Assembly: GCA_045653945.1 (NCBI GenBank) | Contig: JAZOML010000056.1 | Span: 1-61,074 of the forward strand | From: SIG673 sp045653945 | GTDB lineage: Bacteria > Bacillota > Clostridia > Oscillospirales > CAG-272 | Length of the DNA: 61,074 nt | Direction of reading: 5' to 3' | In this document: positions 1 through 7,933 of the stretch, in pieces | How the letters are laid out: each line of letters opens with the position of its first letter | Numbering within the stretch: position 1 is the first letter of the stretch | Translations under genes and position numbers: made by a program | Notes under the pieces: model-generated | The model's database searches: none | Told to the model about the DNA's origin: nothing | The model's input: the letters and a program-made list of their open reading frames with translations, nothing else

Positions 1-958
1 CCCCGGCCACGCTGACTATGTTAAGAACATGATCACCGGTGCTGCTCAGATGGACGGCGCTATCCTTGTTGTTGCAGGTACCGACGGTCCTCTTCAGCAG
101 ACCAGAGAGCACGTACTTCTCGCTCGTCAGGTTGGCGTTCCTGCAATCGTTGTATTCATGAACAAGACTGACCTCGTTGACGATGCTGAGCTTCTCGACC
201 TCGTTGAGATGGAAATCAGAGATCTTCTCTCTGAGTATGAGTTCCCGGGCGACGATATTCCCATAATCCGTGGTTCCGCTCGTGAGGCTCTCACCAGCGC
301 TTACACCGACGTAAACGCACCCGAGTACGCACCTATCCTTGAGCTTATGGCTAACGTTGACAGCTACATCCCCACTCCCGCAAGAAAGAGCGACGAGCCC
401 TTCCTTATGCCTGTTGAGGACGTATTCTCCATCACCGGTCGTGGTACTGTTGCTACCGGACGTGTTGAGAGAGGTACCATCAAGGTTAACGACGTAGTTG
501 AGATCGTTGGTCTTTCCGACGAGGCTAAGCAGACCACCGTTACCGTCGTTGAGATGTTCAGAAACCTTCTTCCTCAGGCAGAGGCTGGTGATAACATCGG
601 AGCTCTTCTCCGTGGTATCCAGATGAACGAGATCGAAAGAGGTCAGGTTCTCTGTAAGGTAGGTTCCGTACACCCCTACACCAAGTTCAAGGGTCAGGTT
701 TACGTTCTTACCGAGAAGGAAGGCGGAAGAAAGAAGCCTTTCGTAAGCGGATACAGACCTCAGTTCTACTTCAGAACTACTGACGTTACCGGAAACATTC
801 AGCTTCCTGCTGACGTTCAGATGTGCAAGCCTGGCGATAACGTAGTTATGGACGTTGTGCTCATCACTCCTATCGCTATGGAGGTTGGTCTCCGTTTCGC
901 TATCCGTGAGGGTGGTAGAACCGTTGGATCCGGTGTTGTTACCGCAGTTGCTGACTAA
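1..958 (+). CDS. tuf: Translation elongation factor EF-Tu (3' part, 5' end outside window)
   Basis: GTP-dependent factor that brings aminoacyl-tRNA to the ribosomal A site. The frame is open from base 2 and begins inside the G3 switch II motif (PGHADYVKNM), so about the first 80 residues, including the P-loop, lie before the window. The G4 motif NKTD follows in FMNKTDLVDD, and then the two beta-barrel domains; the C-terminus (GVVTAVAD) is typical. An internal ATG at 29 is not the start. Codon use is strongly biased (GTT, CTT, ATC, GAG), as expected for a very highly expressed gene. It is followed directly by a strong hairpin. Identity is certain. Confidence 0.98.
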   Translation, partial: PGHADYVKNMITGAAQMDGAILVVAGTDGPLQQTREHVLLARQVGVPAIVVFMNKTDLVDDAELLDLVEMEIRDLLSEYEFPGDDIPIIRGSAREALTSAYTDVNAPEYAPILELMANVDSYIPTPARKSDEPFLMPVEDVFSITGRGTVATGRVERGTIKVNDVVEIVGLSDEAKQTTVTVVEMFRNLLPQAEAGDNIGALLRGIQMNEIERGQVLCKVGSVHPYTKFKGQVYVLTEKEGGRKKPFVSGYRPQFYFRTTDVTGNIQLPADVQMCKPGDNVVMDVVLITPIAMEVGLRFAIREGGRTVGSGVVTAVAD

Positions 959-987
959 TCAGTTAAGATAACAAATTTTAACAACTT

Positions 988-1025
988 CCTCGGCGGAATA
1001 AATATTTTCCGCCGAGGATATTTGT
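988..1025 (+). terminator. Terminator after tuf
   Basis: A perfect 10-bp GC-rich stem (CCTCGGCGGA at 988-997 pairs with 1008-1017) is followed by ATATTTGTT. The T-tract is short and interrupted, but the position 30 bases after the tuf stop fits a rho-independent terminator. Confidence 0.8.
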
Positions 1026-1042
1026 TAAGTAAATAAAGGTTT

Positions 1043-1149
1043 TTCGTGGGTTGGTGTAATTCCACATCGGCGGTAAAGTCCGCAAGCCGAAATTGGCACG
1101 AACGGGTGTAATTCCCGTACCGACGGTATAGTCCGGATGAGAGAAGACA
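1043..1149 (+). promoter_or_regulatory. FMN riboswitch (RFN element)
   Basis: The conserved RFN core is readable in order: GGTGTAATTCC (1051-1062), CGGCGGTAAAGTCCGC (1068-1083), GGTGTAATTCCCG (1105-1118), CCGACGGTATAGTCCGGATG (1119-1139) and GAGAAGA. These match the family consensus. The element lies directly before a terminator and then ribU. Known RFN elements sense FMN and switch off riboflavin uptake or synthesis genes, so FMN binding should favour the hairpin at 1158-1197. Confidence 0.95.
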
Positions 1150-1157
1150 AGGTTTTT

Positions 1158-1197
1158 AACCGAACGCCCACAGTATCATTGGCGCTTCGGTTTTTTG
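1158..1197 (+). terminator. Riboswitch-controlled terminator before ribU
   Basis: AACCGAACGCC (1158-1168) pairs, with one bulge, with GGCGCTTCGGTT (1181-1192), followed by a run of six T. It sits between the RFN aptamer and ribU and is the likely expression platform for transcription attenuation. Confidence 0.85.
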
Positions 1198-1253
1198 TTT
1201 GTTTAACAAATATAACTTTACCTAGCTCTCCGTTTTAAAAAGGAGATTTCATA

Positions 1254-1949
1254 ATGAATAAACTAACTAAACACTCCGACGTTATAAAAAATACAGTACT
1301 TTGCGGAGTTTTTACTGCACTTGCGTACGTATGCGTTTGCGTATTCAGAATTAAGGTTTCGTTTCTGACTCTCGATATCAAGGACGCAATCATTACTACG
1401 GGTGCAATGCTTATACACCCCATAGCAGGCGTTGTAACCTCGATTTTGGTGGCACTTATTGAAATGTTCACCATATCCGACACCTCATATTACGGCTTTA
1501 TAATGAATTTTCTTTCGAGCGCAACCTTTTCGTTAGTTGCTTCGATGATATATAGAGCGAGAAAAAGCCTGATTTTTGCAGTAGTAGGTCTTGTAACGGC
1601 TGTTTTTTCGGTAACTGCTGTTATGATGCTGGCAAATTTGTTTATAACACCGCACTTTATGGGAGTAGACAGAGGACAGGTGGTTGCGCTTATTCCTAAG
1701 CTCCTGCTGCCGTTTAATCTTACCAAAGCGATTCTTAACGCAGCACTTGTAATGCTGATATATAAGCCTATATCAACCGCGCTTTCAAGGGCGAGAATAA
1801 TTAGAAAATCAAACGAAAACAATGCGTCAGGCTACAAATTAGGCGTTAAAACACTTGTGGTAACGCTTTGCGCTGTTGGTGTTATTGTAGTTTGCTTCAT
1901 TGTATTTTTTGCAGTTTTAAACGGAGAAATTTTGCCTATAAACGAATAA
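1254..1949 (+). CDS. ribU: Riboflavin ECF transporter, S component RibU
   Basis: Membrane substrate-binding subunit of an energy-coupling factor transporter for riboflavin. The 231-residue product has about six hydrophobic segments. It also has the family's LDIKDAIITTGAM and PIAGVVTSILVALIEM segments and an NFLSSATFSLVASMIY helix, as in RibU. ATG at 1254 follows the ribosome binding site AAAGGAGAT. The FMN riboswitch directly upstream is strong independent support for riboflavin as substrate. There is no ATPase gene nearby; the shared EcfA1-EcfA2-EcfT module at 27.4-30 kb would energise it, as in group II ECF systems. A conserved-length C-terminal extension ends in a further membrane segment. 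Confidence 0.9.
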   Translation: MNKLTKHSDVIKNTVLCGVFTALAYVCVCVFRIKVSFLTLDIKDAIITTGAMLIHPIAGVVTSILVALIEMFTISDTSYYGFIMNFLSSATFSLVASMIYRARKSLIFAVVGLVTAVFSVTAVMMLANLFITPHFMGVDRGQVVALIPKLLLPFNLTKAILNAALVMLIYKPISTALSRARIIRKSNENNASGYKLGVKTLVVTLCAVGVIVVCFIVFFAVLNGEILPINE

Positions 1950-1971
1950 TACCATTTGAAAGGAATACTTT

Positions 1972-2448
1972 ATGCCGATAATAGTAAAGTATCTTATCGT
2001 ATTTTTAGTGTCAATGGTGCCTATTGTAGAGCTCAGAGGAGCTATTCCGTTCGGAACAATTTTCTTTGAGCTTTCGCCGTATTGGACACTTTTGACTTGT
2101 GTGATAGGAAACTGTTTACCAATCCCTTTTATACTTGTTTTTATCAAGAAGATACTTAGTTGTATGCGTGGTTGTAATATCAAGCTTTTTTCTAAGGTAT
2201 CCAATTGGTTCTACATAAAAGCAGATAAAAACCGCCCAAAAATAGATAAATACGGCGCTTGGGGACTATTTATTTTTGTTGCAATTCCGCTTCCGGGAAC
2301 AGGAGCGTGGACGGGTGCACTTGTTGCATCTCTTTTTGATATGAATAAGAAAAGAGCATCTATTTCTATATTTAGCGGAGTAATTACGGCAGGACTTATA
2401 ATGACATTTGGCTCTGAAATTGTTAAATTTTTAATTGGATTATTTTAG
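1972..2448 (+). CDS. Small multidrug-export-type membrane protein (COG2426 family)
   Basis: A 158-residue hydrophobic protein with about four membrane segments. The segment VPIVELRGAIPFG near the N-terminus and AIPLPGTGAWTGAL around residues 102-115 are the two half-repeats seen in the Sm_multidrug_ex family (PF06695). That family is distantly like DedA/VTT proteins, with re-entrant loops carrying G-x-P motifs. The name of the family is historical and the actual substrate is unknown. It starts 22 bases after ribU with an AAAGGAA ribosome binding site, so it is probably co-transcribed and also under FMN control. A role in flavin movement would be inference only. Confidence 0.75.
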   Translation: MPIIVKYLIVFLVSMVPIVELRGAIPFGTIFFELSPYWTLLTCVIGNCLPIPFILVFIKKILSCMRGCNIKLFSKVSNWFYIKADKNRPKIDKYGAWGLFIFVAIPLPGTGAWTGALVASLFDMNKKRASISIFSGVITAGLIMTFGSEIVKFLIGLF

Positions 2449-2451
2449 TGA

Positions 2452-2480
2452 TTGACAAAAACTTATATATGTGATATACT
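2452..2480 (+). promoter_or_regulatory. SigA promoter of the metK leader
   Basis: TTGACA (2452-2457), a 17-bp spacer and TATACT (2475-2480). Transcription should start near 2487, just before the SAM-I aptamer. The -35 box begins 3 bases after the stop of the preceding gene. Confidence 0.9.
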
Positions 2481-2499
2481 TTTATCGTAACATCAATAT

Positions 2500-2590
2500 C
2501 TTATCAAGAGTGGCGGAGGGACTAGGCCCTATGAAGCCCGGCAACCTGCAAAAAACGTAAGGTGCCAATTCCGTGGAGATGAGATGAAGC
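2500..2590 (+). promoter_or_regulatory. SAM-I (S-box) riboswitch
   Basis: The core is plain: TTATCAAGAG at 2501, GGCGGAGGGAC, GGCCCTATGAAGCCCGGCAACC, GGTGCCAATTCC and AGATGAG. It matches the S-box consensus, including the kink-turn and the pseudoknot strands. Downstream bases 2600-2650 can form alternative pairings (CTCGGTAG with CTACCGA), as expected for an antiterminator. The target gene, metK, makes the ligand, so this is product feedback. Confidence 0.96.
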
Positions 2591-2649
2591 AAGTTTTCTT
2601 CCTTACCGAAAAAATTTGTTTTTTCTCGGTAGAGGATACTACCGATATT

Positions 2650-2677
2650 AAAATCTCCCGTTAGCGGGAGATTTTTT
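2650..2677 (+). terminator. SAM-I riboswitch terminator
   Basis: AAATCTCCCG (2651-2660), a TTAG loop, CGGGAGATTT (2665-2674) and a T-run. It lies between the aptamer and metK and is the expected off state when S-adenosylmethionine is bound. Confidence 0.92.
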
Positions 2678-2713
2678 ATTTAATACAGTAAACAAAAGAA
2701 AGGATATATAAAA

Positions 2714-3901
2714 ATGAGCAAGAAAGTAATGTATTTTACCTCGGAGTCGGTAACCGAGGGACACCCCGACAAAATATGCGACTGCGTATCCGACGCAGTT
2801 CTTGACGCACTGCTTGAAAAAGACCCTATGTCTCGCGTAGCGTGTGAAACAACCACCACTACCGGTATTGTTTCCGTAATGGGTGAAATTACCACCAAGG
2901 CGGTTGTTGATTATCAAAAGATAGTTAGAGATACCGTTGATAAAATAGGATACAATAATGCGGAATACGGCTTTGACTGTAATACCTGCGCAGTAGTTAA
3001 CCTTATACATACACAGTCCCCCGATATTGCGCTTGGCGTTGATAAGGCGCTTGAGGCTAAGGAGGGCGAGATGACCGACGGTCTTGATAACGGCGCAGGC
3101 GACCAAGGTATGATGTTCGGTTACGCTTGTGATGATACCCCTGAGCTTATGCCGCTTCCTATTTCCCTTGCGCATAAGCTTGCACTCCGCTTAACCGAGG
3201 TAAGAAAGAACGGAACACTTGATTATCTCCGTCCCGACGGAAAAACTCAGGTAACCGTAAAATATGAGGACGGGAAGCCTGTTTGCATTGACACTGTTGT
3301 CGTTTCCTCTCAGCACTCCGATAAGGTTGATATGAAAAAGCTCCGGGAGGATATTATAAATGAGGTAATTTACGCTATAATTCCCGAGAGTCTTCGCTGT
3401 CCCGATATGAAGATATTCGTAAACCCCACAGGAAGATTTGTTGTTGGCGGTCCTATGGGCGATAGCGGACTTACGGGTAGAAAAATTATCGTTGATACCT
3501 ACGGCGGTTGGTCAAGACACGGTGGCGGAGCATTTTCGGGCAAGGACCCGACAAAGGTTGATAGAACCGCAGCTTATGCCGCAAGATACCTTGCAAAGAA
3601 CGTTGTTAAGGCGGGACTTGCAAGTAAGTGTGAGGTACAAATTGCTTACGCTATCGGCGTTGCAAAGCCCGTTTCGGTTATGGTTGAAACCTTTGGTACG
3701 GGTAAGTATGATGAACAGGCGATTTCCGATAAGCTTTGTGAGCTTTTCGACCTTCGTCCTGCTGCTATTATCAAGAATTTCGACCTTCGCCGTCCGATTT
3801 ACAGCGGACTTGCCGCTTATGGACATATGGGTAGAGAGGACCTAAACGCTCCTTGGGAAAAAACCGACCTTGCTGATAAGCTGAAGGCGGCTTTTAACTG
3901 A
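2714..3901 (+). CDS. metK: S-adenosylmethionine synthetase
   Basis: Makes S-adenosylmethionine from methionine and ATP in the cytoplasm. The 395-residue length is normal. Diagnostic motifs are present: EGHPDK (residues 15-20, ATP-binding His17), GAGDQGMMFGYA near residue 127, and the glycine-rich GGGAFSGKDPTKVDRTAAY near residue 270, which binds the triphosphate. It is preceded by AAAGGAT as ribosome binding site and is under the SAM-I riboswitch at 2500. It probably shares a transcript with recD2, which begins 40 bases later without a visible terminator between. Confidence 0.98.
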   Translation: MSKKVMYFTSESVTEGHPDKICDCVSDAVLDALLEKDPMSRVACETTTTTGIVSVMGEITTKAVVDYQKIVRDTVDKIGYNNAEYGFDCNTCAVVNLIHTQSPDIALGVDKALEAKEGEMTDGLDNGAGDQGMMFGYACDDTPELMPLPISLAHKLALRLTEVRKNGTLDYLRPDGKTQVTVKYEDGKPVCIDTVVVSSQHSDKVDMKKLREDIINEVIYAIIPESLRCPDMKIFVNPTGRFVVGGPMGDSGLTGRKIIVDTYGGWSRHGGGAFSGKDPTKVDRTAAYAARYLAKNVVKAGLASKCEVQIAYAIGVAKPVSVMVETFGTGKYDEQAISDKLCELFDLRPAAIIKNFDLRRPIYSGLAAYGHMGREDLNAPWEKTDLADKLKAAFN

Positions 3902-3940
3902 TTTTAAAATTTAAAATACTAACGGAAAGGAGGAGAGATT

Positions 3941-6178
3941 ATGAGTGAAAAGGAAACTGTTCGCGGTGTTATCGAAAGGATAACGTACCAGAGCGAGGAC
4001 AGTGGATACACCGTTTGTCAAATATCGTTAAAGGACGGCACTCCACACGAGGAGCTTGTAACCCTTGTCGGTATTATGCCGCTTATAAACGTGGGTGAGG
4101 TTATCGTTGCCAATGGACAGTGGACACTGCATAGAACGTTTGGTACTCAGTTCACCGTCGAGTTTTTTGAGAAGGAATACCCGACAACCTCAGCGGCTAT
4201 ACTTCAATATCTCTCCTCTAAAACCGTCAAGGGCGTAGGACCGAAAACTGCCGAAAAGATAGTTGCAGCCTTCGGTGATGACGCCCTTGAAGTGATTGAA
4301 AACGAGCCTTCTCGCCTTGCAACCGTTCACGGGCTCACGCAAAAAAAAGCTACGGAGATAAGCGAAAGCTTTAAGGCTCAAAAGGATATTTGTAAGATTA
4401 TGCTCTTTTGCCGAGAGCATATAGGGCCGTCTTATGCGTGGAAAATACATAAAAGATGGGGCGGCGCTGCGCTTGACGTTATGCGTAGAAACCCCTACCA
4501 GCTTTGCGATGAAATTAGCGGAATAGGCTTTGAGAAGGCGGACAAAATAGCAAGAAGCCTTGGTGTTGAGGACAATTCGCCCGAGCGAGTAAGAAGTGGA
4601 ATTATCTACGTTTTAAACTACAACGCAAACACAAACGGACATACACTTGTACCGCTTGACCGCCTTATTGAGCTGACCTCAAATTTGCTTGAGGTTGATA
4701 CCGAAATGTGCAAAAATGCGATAGACGTCCTGTCCGATAAGGGCAAAATTAAGGTTGAAAAGGTAGGCTCGCGTACCTGCGTGTATCTTACCTGCTACCA
4801 CAGAGCCGAGAATTATATCAAGGACAAGCTTGATATGCTTGAGGCAACCTGTAAAAAGATAGAAAATGAACGAGCCGAGGAGCTTATCGCTAAAATCGAG
4901 AGTGAGCTTGACATTGAGTACGACAAAATGCAAAGAAAGGCGATACTTCACTCCTTGCTTGGTGGAGTTTTAATACTTACGGGCGGTCCGGGAACGGGTA
5001 AAACCACTATTATTCGAGCTATAATAAGGCTTTATAAACGGCTTGGTATCAAATACGTACTCGCAGCTCCTACGGGTAGAGCAGCAAAGCGTATGACCGA
5101 GGCGACGGGTGATGAGGCAAAGACGATACATCGTCTGCTTGAAACTATGCGTACTGACGATAATCGCACCGTCTTTACCCGTGATGACAAAAATCCCCTT
5201 GATGAGGAGCTTGTTATCGTTGATGAGGCATCAATGATTGACACCTTACTTATGGAGTCGCTTCTAAGGGCAATAAAGCCGGGTAGCCGACTCGTTATAA
5301 TAGGAGATAGAAATCAGCTGCCGTCGGTTGGTGCAGGTATGGTTTTGGCAGAGCTTATCGATTGCCAAAGATACAGAACGGTAATGCTTACAAAAATTTT
5401 CCGTCAGGCAGGGGAAAGCCTTATAGTTACCAATGCACACGCTATAAATGCGGGAGAAGATCCTGAAATATACAGTAAAAGAAACGACTTCTTCTTTATT
5501 GAAAGAGATACAAATGAGGCGATAGCTGACACAGTTGCGAATTTGTGTGTTAATAGACTGCCTAAAAAATACGGTATAGACCCTACCACTCAAATACAGG
5601 TAATCACCCCCTCGCATAACGGCGCGGCGGGTACCAATGCCTTAAATCCACTTTTGCAAAGGGCACTAAATCCCCCATCGCAAAATAAAAAGGAAAAGAA
5701 ATTCAGAGACGTTGTTTTCCGTCAGGGGGACAAGGTTATGCAAATAAAGAATAATTATGATATTCTTTGGAATAAAAACGGAGCCGACGGTTGCGGAATA
5801 TTTAATGGAGATATAGGTACTGTACTTGCGGTTATTAATGACGATAACGCAATGCTTATAGACTTTGAGGGCAGACTTACAAGATATGAATTCGGTATGC
5901 TTGAGGAGCTTGAACACGCTTACGCAATAACTGTTCATAAAAGTCAGGGTAGTGAGTATCCTTACGTTATAATTCCTGTATATAACTGCGGCGATAAGCT
6001 TCTTACCAGAAACCTTTTATACACTGCTGTAACAAGAGCGCAGACTATGGTAATTTTAGTTGGACGCCCCGAGCTTATACACGCAATGGTTCAAAATAAC
6101 CGTCAGGCTAAGCGTTATACAGGCTTAAAGCATATTCTTGCGAGAAGGAGTAGGTATGACGGTCTTAAAGAAAATTAA
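3941..6178 (+). CDS. recD2: RecD2-type SF1B DNA helicase
   Basis: ATP-dependent 5'-3' DNA helicase of the RecD2/TraA family, found in bacteria that lack RecBC and linked to DNA repair and replication-fork handling. The 745-residue product has an N-terminal OB-like part (GVIERITYQSEDSGYTVCQI). Helix-hairpin-helix repeats follow (GVGPKTAEKI; HGLTQKKATEI). Then come Walker A GGPGTGKTT near residue 350, Walker B VIVDEASM near 427, GDRNQLPSVGAG, and the C-terminal AITVHKSQGSEYP and TAVTRAQ motifs. The ribosome binding site is AAGGAGGAGA. Its 3' end overlaps the comF start by 23 bases, implying translational coupling. Confidence 0.95.
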   Translation: MSEKETVRGVIERITYQSEDSGYTVCQISLKDGTPHEELVTLVGIMPLINVGEVIVANGQWTLHRTFGTQFTVEFFEKEYPTTSAAILQYLSSKTVKGVGPKTAEKIVAAFGDDALEVIENEPSRLATVHGLTQKKATEISESFKAQKDICKIMLFCREHIGPSYAWKIHKRWGGAALDVMRRNPYQLCDEISGIGFEKADKIARSLGVEDNSPERVRSGIIYVLNYNANTNGHTLVPLDRLIELTSNLLEVDTEMCKNAIDVLSDKGKIKVEKVGSRTCVYLTCYHRAENYIKDKLDMLEATCKKIENERAEELIAKIESELDIEYDKMQRKAILHSLLGGVLILTGGPGTGKTTIIRAIIRLYKRLGIKYVLAAPTGRAAKRMTEATGDEAKTIHRLLETMRTDDNRTVFTRDDKNPLDEELVIVDEASMIDTLLMESLLRAIKPGSRLVIIGDRNQLPSVGAGMVLAELIDCQRYRTVMLTKIFRQAGESLIVTNAHAINAGEDPEIYSKRNDFFFIERDTNEAIADTVANLCVNRLPKKYGIDPTTQIQVITPSHNGAAGTNALNPLLQRALNPPSQNKKEKKFRDVVFRQGDKVMQIKNNYDILWNKNGADGCGIFNGDIGTVLAVINDDNAMLIDFEGRLTRYEFGMLEELEHAYAITVHKSQGSEYPYVIIPVYNCGDKLLTRNLLYTAVTRAQTMVILVGRPELIHAMVQNNRQAKRYTGLKHILARRSRYDGLKEN

Positions 6179-6941
6179 AGGATTTTTCGCTATCCTTGCC
6201 ACCCTTTTGTTTCCGCCGAAATGCGCAGGCTGTCAGGTGGTACTGCCGTCCGACGACGTTATTCTTTGCAAAAAATGCGCTGACGTGTATCGTCTTGAAA
6301 CTAAAATGCGCTGTAAAATTTGTAACAGAGCTCATAGGGCGTGTATATGTAAAATAGAATTTCTTGGCACGAAAATACCGATTACTCACGTAACGGGCTA
6401 CGATATAAAGCGCCCGTCGGTTAGCAAAAATATAATTCTTGGTGTTAAGGATACAAGGCTGGATAGCACATTTGATTTCCTTGCCGAGGAGATGCTCACC
6501 GCATTAAAGGAAAGATATTTACGTCTTTTTGAGAGGACAAACGTCGTAATAACCTACGTACAAAGAAGCAAAAATGCTAAAAGACGCGCAGGACACGACC
6601 AATCAGAACAAATAGCAAGGCGTATCGCCGATAAAAGCGGTGCGGTGTTTATGCCGCTTTTTGAAAATAACGGCATTAAAAAGCAAAAGACTCTTAAAAG
6701 AGCTCAGCGCCAACAAAATGCGCTGAAAAATTACTCACTTTTGTATCCTGAGCTAAGCTTACAGGGACAAACTGTGGTAATAATAGATGATATTGTAACT
6801 ACCGGTGCGAGCATTGGCGCTTGTGCTATTCTTGCTCAAAAGGTAGGTGCAAAGGCAACTTTAGGTCTTTCCTTTGCCAAAAGCGTAAGGGAAGAAGGAA
6901 TAGAAAATAAAGAAAACGGTATAGGAGAAGAGTTATGTTAG
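6156..6941 (+). CDS. comF: ComF family phosphoribosyltransferase-like protein
   Basis: A 261-residue ComFC-type protein, linked in naturally competent bacteria to uptake or processing of single-stranded DNA. N-terminal zinc ribbons are visible: C23-x2-C26, C38-x2-C41, C53-x2-C56 and C63-x-C65. The C-terminal half carries the PRPP-binding loop VIIDDIVTTGAS at about residues 208-219. ATG at 6156 was chosen because GAAGGAG ends 5 bases before it; a TTG 18 bases upstream lacks such a site. No comFA helicase is adjacent; instead it is coupled to recD2. The enzymatic activity of the family is not established. Confidence 0.88.
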   Translation: MTVLKKIKGFFAILATLLFPPKCAGCQVVLPSDDVILCKKCADVYRLETKMRCKICNRAHRACICKIEFLGTKIPITHVTGYDIKRPSVSKNIILGVKDTRLDSTFDFLAEEMLTALKERYLRLFERTNVVITYVQRSKNAKRRAGHDQSEQIARRIADKSGAVFMPLFENNGIKKQKTLKRAQRQQNALKNYSLLYPELSLQGQTVVIIDDIVTTGASIGACAILAQKVGAKATLGLSFAKSVREEGIENKENGIGEELC

Positions 6942-7324
6942 AGGTCGGAATAAAGGGCTGTGCTCAGGTACAGGTAACAAATGAGAATACTGCAAAAGCG
7001 GTAGGCAGCGGCTTTCTTTCCGTATTTGCAACGCCTATGATGGCGGCGCTTATGGAAAAGACGGCGGCTGAAAGTGTGCAGGTAGAACTTGGCGAGGGCG
7101 AGGGTACGGTAGGTACCTCACTCAATATCAGACATCTTGCGGCAACCCCTGTCGGTATGACGGTAAAATGCGAAAGTGAGCTTGTGGAAATTGATAGACG
7201 TAGGCTTGTTTTTACGCTTAAGGTTACCGACGGAGTAGATGTAATCGGCGACGGCACTCACGAAAGATTTATAATAAATAACGAAAAGTTTATGGCAAAG
7301 ACCGAAGCAAAAAAATCAAACTAA
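6935..7324 (+). CDS. FlK-like hotdog-fold acyl-CoA thioesterase
   Basis: A 129-residue single hotdog-domain protein of the fluoroacetyl-CoA thioesterase-like family. From recollection of Streptomyces cattleya FlK, its catalytic residues Thr42, Glu50 and His76 correspond here to T33 (VFATP), E41 (LMEKTA) and H67 (NIRHLAATP), all with the same offset of 9. The GTHER motif near the C-terminus is also kept. The true substrate is unknown; most homologues are not in fluoroacetate-producing organisms and probably hydrolyse short acyl-CoAs. The start overlaps the comF stop (ATGTTAG), so it is in the same operon, followed closely by the flavin reductase. Confidence 0.82.
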   Translation: MLEVGIKGCAQVQVTNENTAKAVGSGFLSVFATPMMAALMEKTAAESVQVELGEGEGTVGTSLNIRHLAATPVGMTVKCESELVEIDRRRLVFTLKVTDGVDVIGDGTHERFIINNEKFMAKTEAKKSN

Positions 7325-7345
7325 GATTGAATTTGGAGAAAAAAT

Positions 7346-7933
7346 ATGGCAAAACAAACGTGGAAGGGGAGCACGCTGCTAAACCCTACTCCTGCAGTGC
7401 TTGTTTCTTGCGGAACACTTGAAAAGCCCAACGCTTTTACGGTGGGCTGGACGGGAATAGTATGCACGCGCCCTGCAAGAACCTACGTGTCTATAAGACC
7501 TTCAAGACACTCCTACGGACTGATAAAGAAAAGCGGAGAGTTTGTTATCAATCTTACAACCGCACACCTGCTTGAGGCGGTTGATAAGTGCGGCGTTTAT
7601 ACGGGGAAGAATAAGGATAAGTTTGCTCTTTGCTCGCTTACACCCGAAAGCAGTGCAACAGTTAGCGCACCTGCGATATCCGAAAGTCCGATAAGCATAG
7701 AGTGTAAGGTTTTTGATATAATACCGCTTGGTAGCCACGATATGTTTCTTGCCGATATAACGGCGGTAAGAGTCGATGAGGCTTTGCTTGATGAAAGCGG
7801 TGCACTTTCACTTGAAAAAAGCCGTATCCTTGCGTATTCTCACGGTAAGTATTACGAGCTTGTAAAACCGCTGAAAAGCCTCGGATTTGCGGTGAAAAAG
7901 AAACCTAAAGGTGGAGATAAAAAGGGAAAATGA
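7346..7933 (+). CDS. Flavin reductase-like domain protein
   Basis: A 195-residue FMN-binding split-barrel protein of the flavin reductase family. Typical features are the N-terminal PTPAVLVSCGT segment, the TVGWTGIVCTRPARTYVSIRPS stretch that contacts FMN, and SGEFVINLTT. Members in anaerobes can reduce flavins or carry FMN as an electron carrier; the partner here is unknown. The C-terminus is Lys-rich (KKKPKGGDKKGK). It is preceded by TTTGGAGA as ribosome binding site, and its stop overlaps the next start (AAAATGATAG). Confidence 0.88.
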   Translation: MAKQTWKGSTLLNPTPAVLVSCGTLEKPNAFTVGWTGIVCTRPARTYVSIRPSRHSYGLIKKSGEFVINLTTAHLLEAVDKCGVYTGKNKDKFALCSLTPESSATVSAPAISESPISIECKVFDIIPLGSHDMFLADITAVRVDEALLDESGALSLEKSRILAYSHGKYYELVKPLKSLGFAVKKKPKGGDKKGK

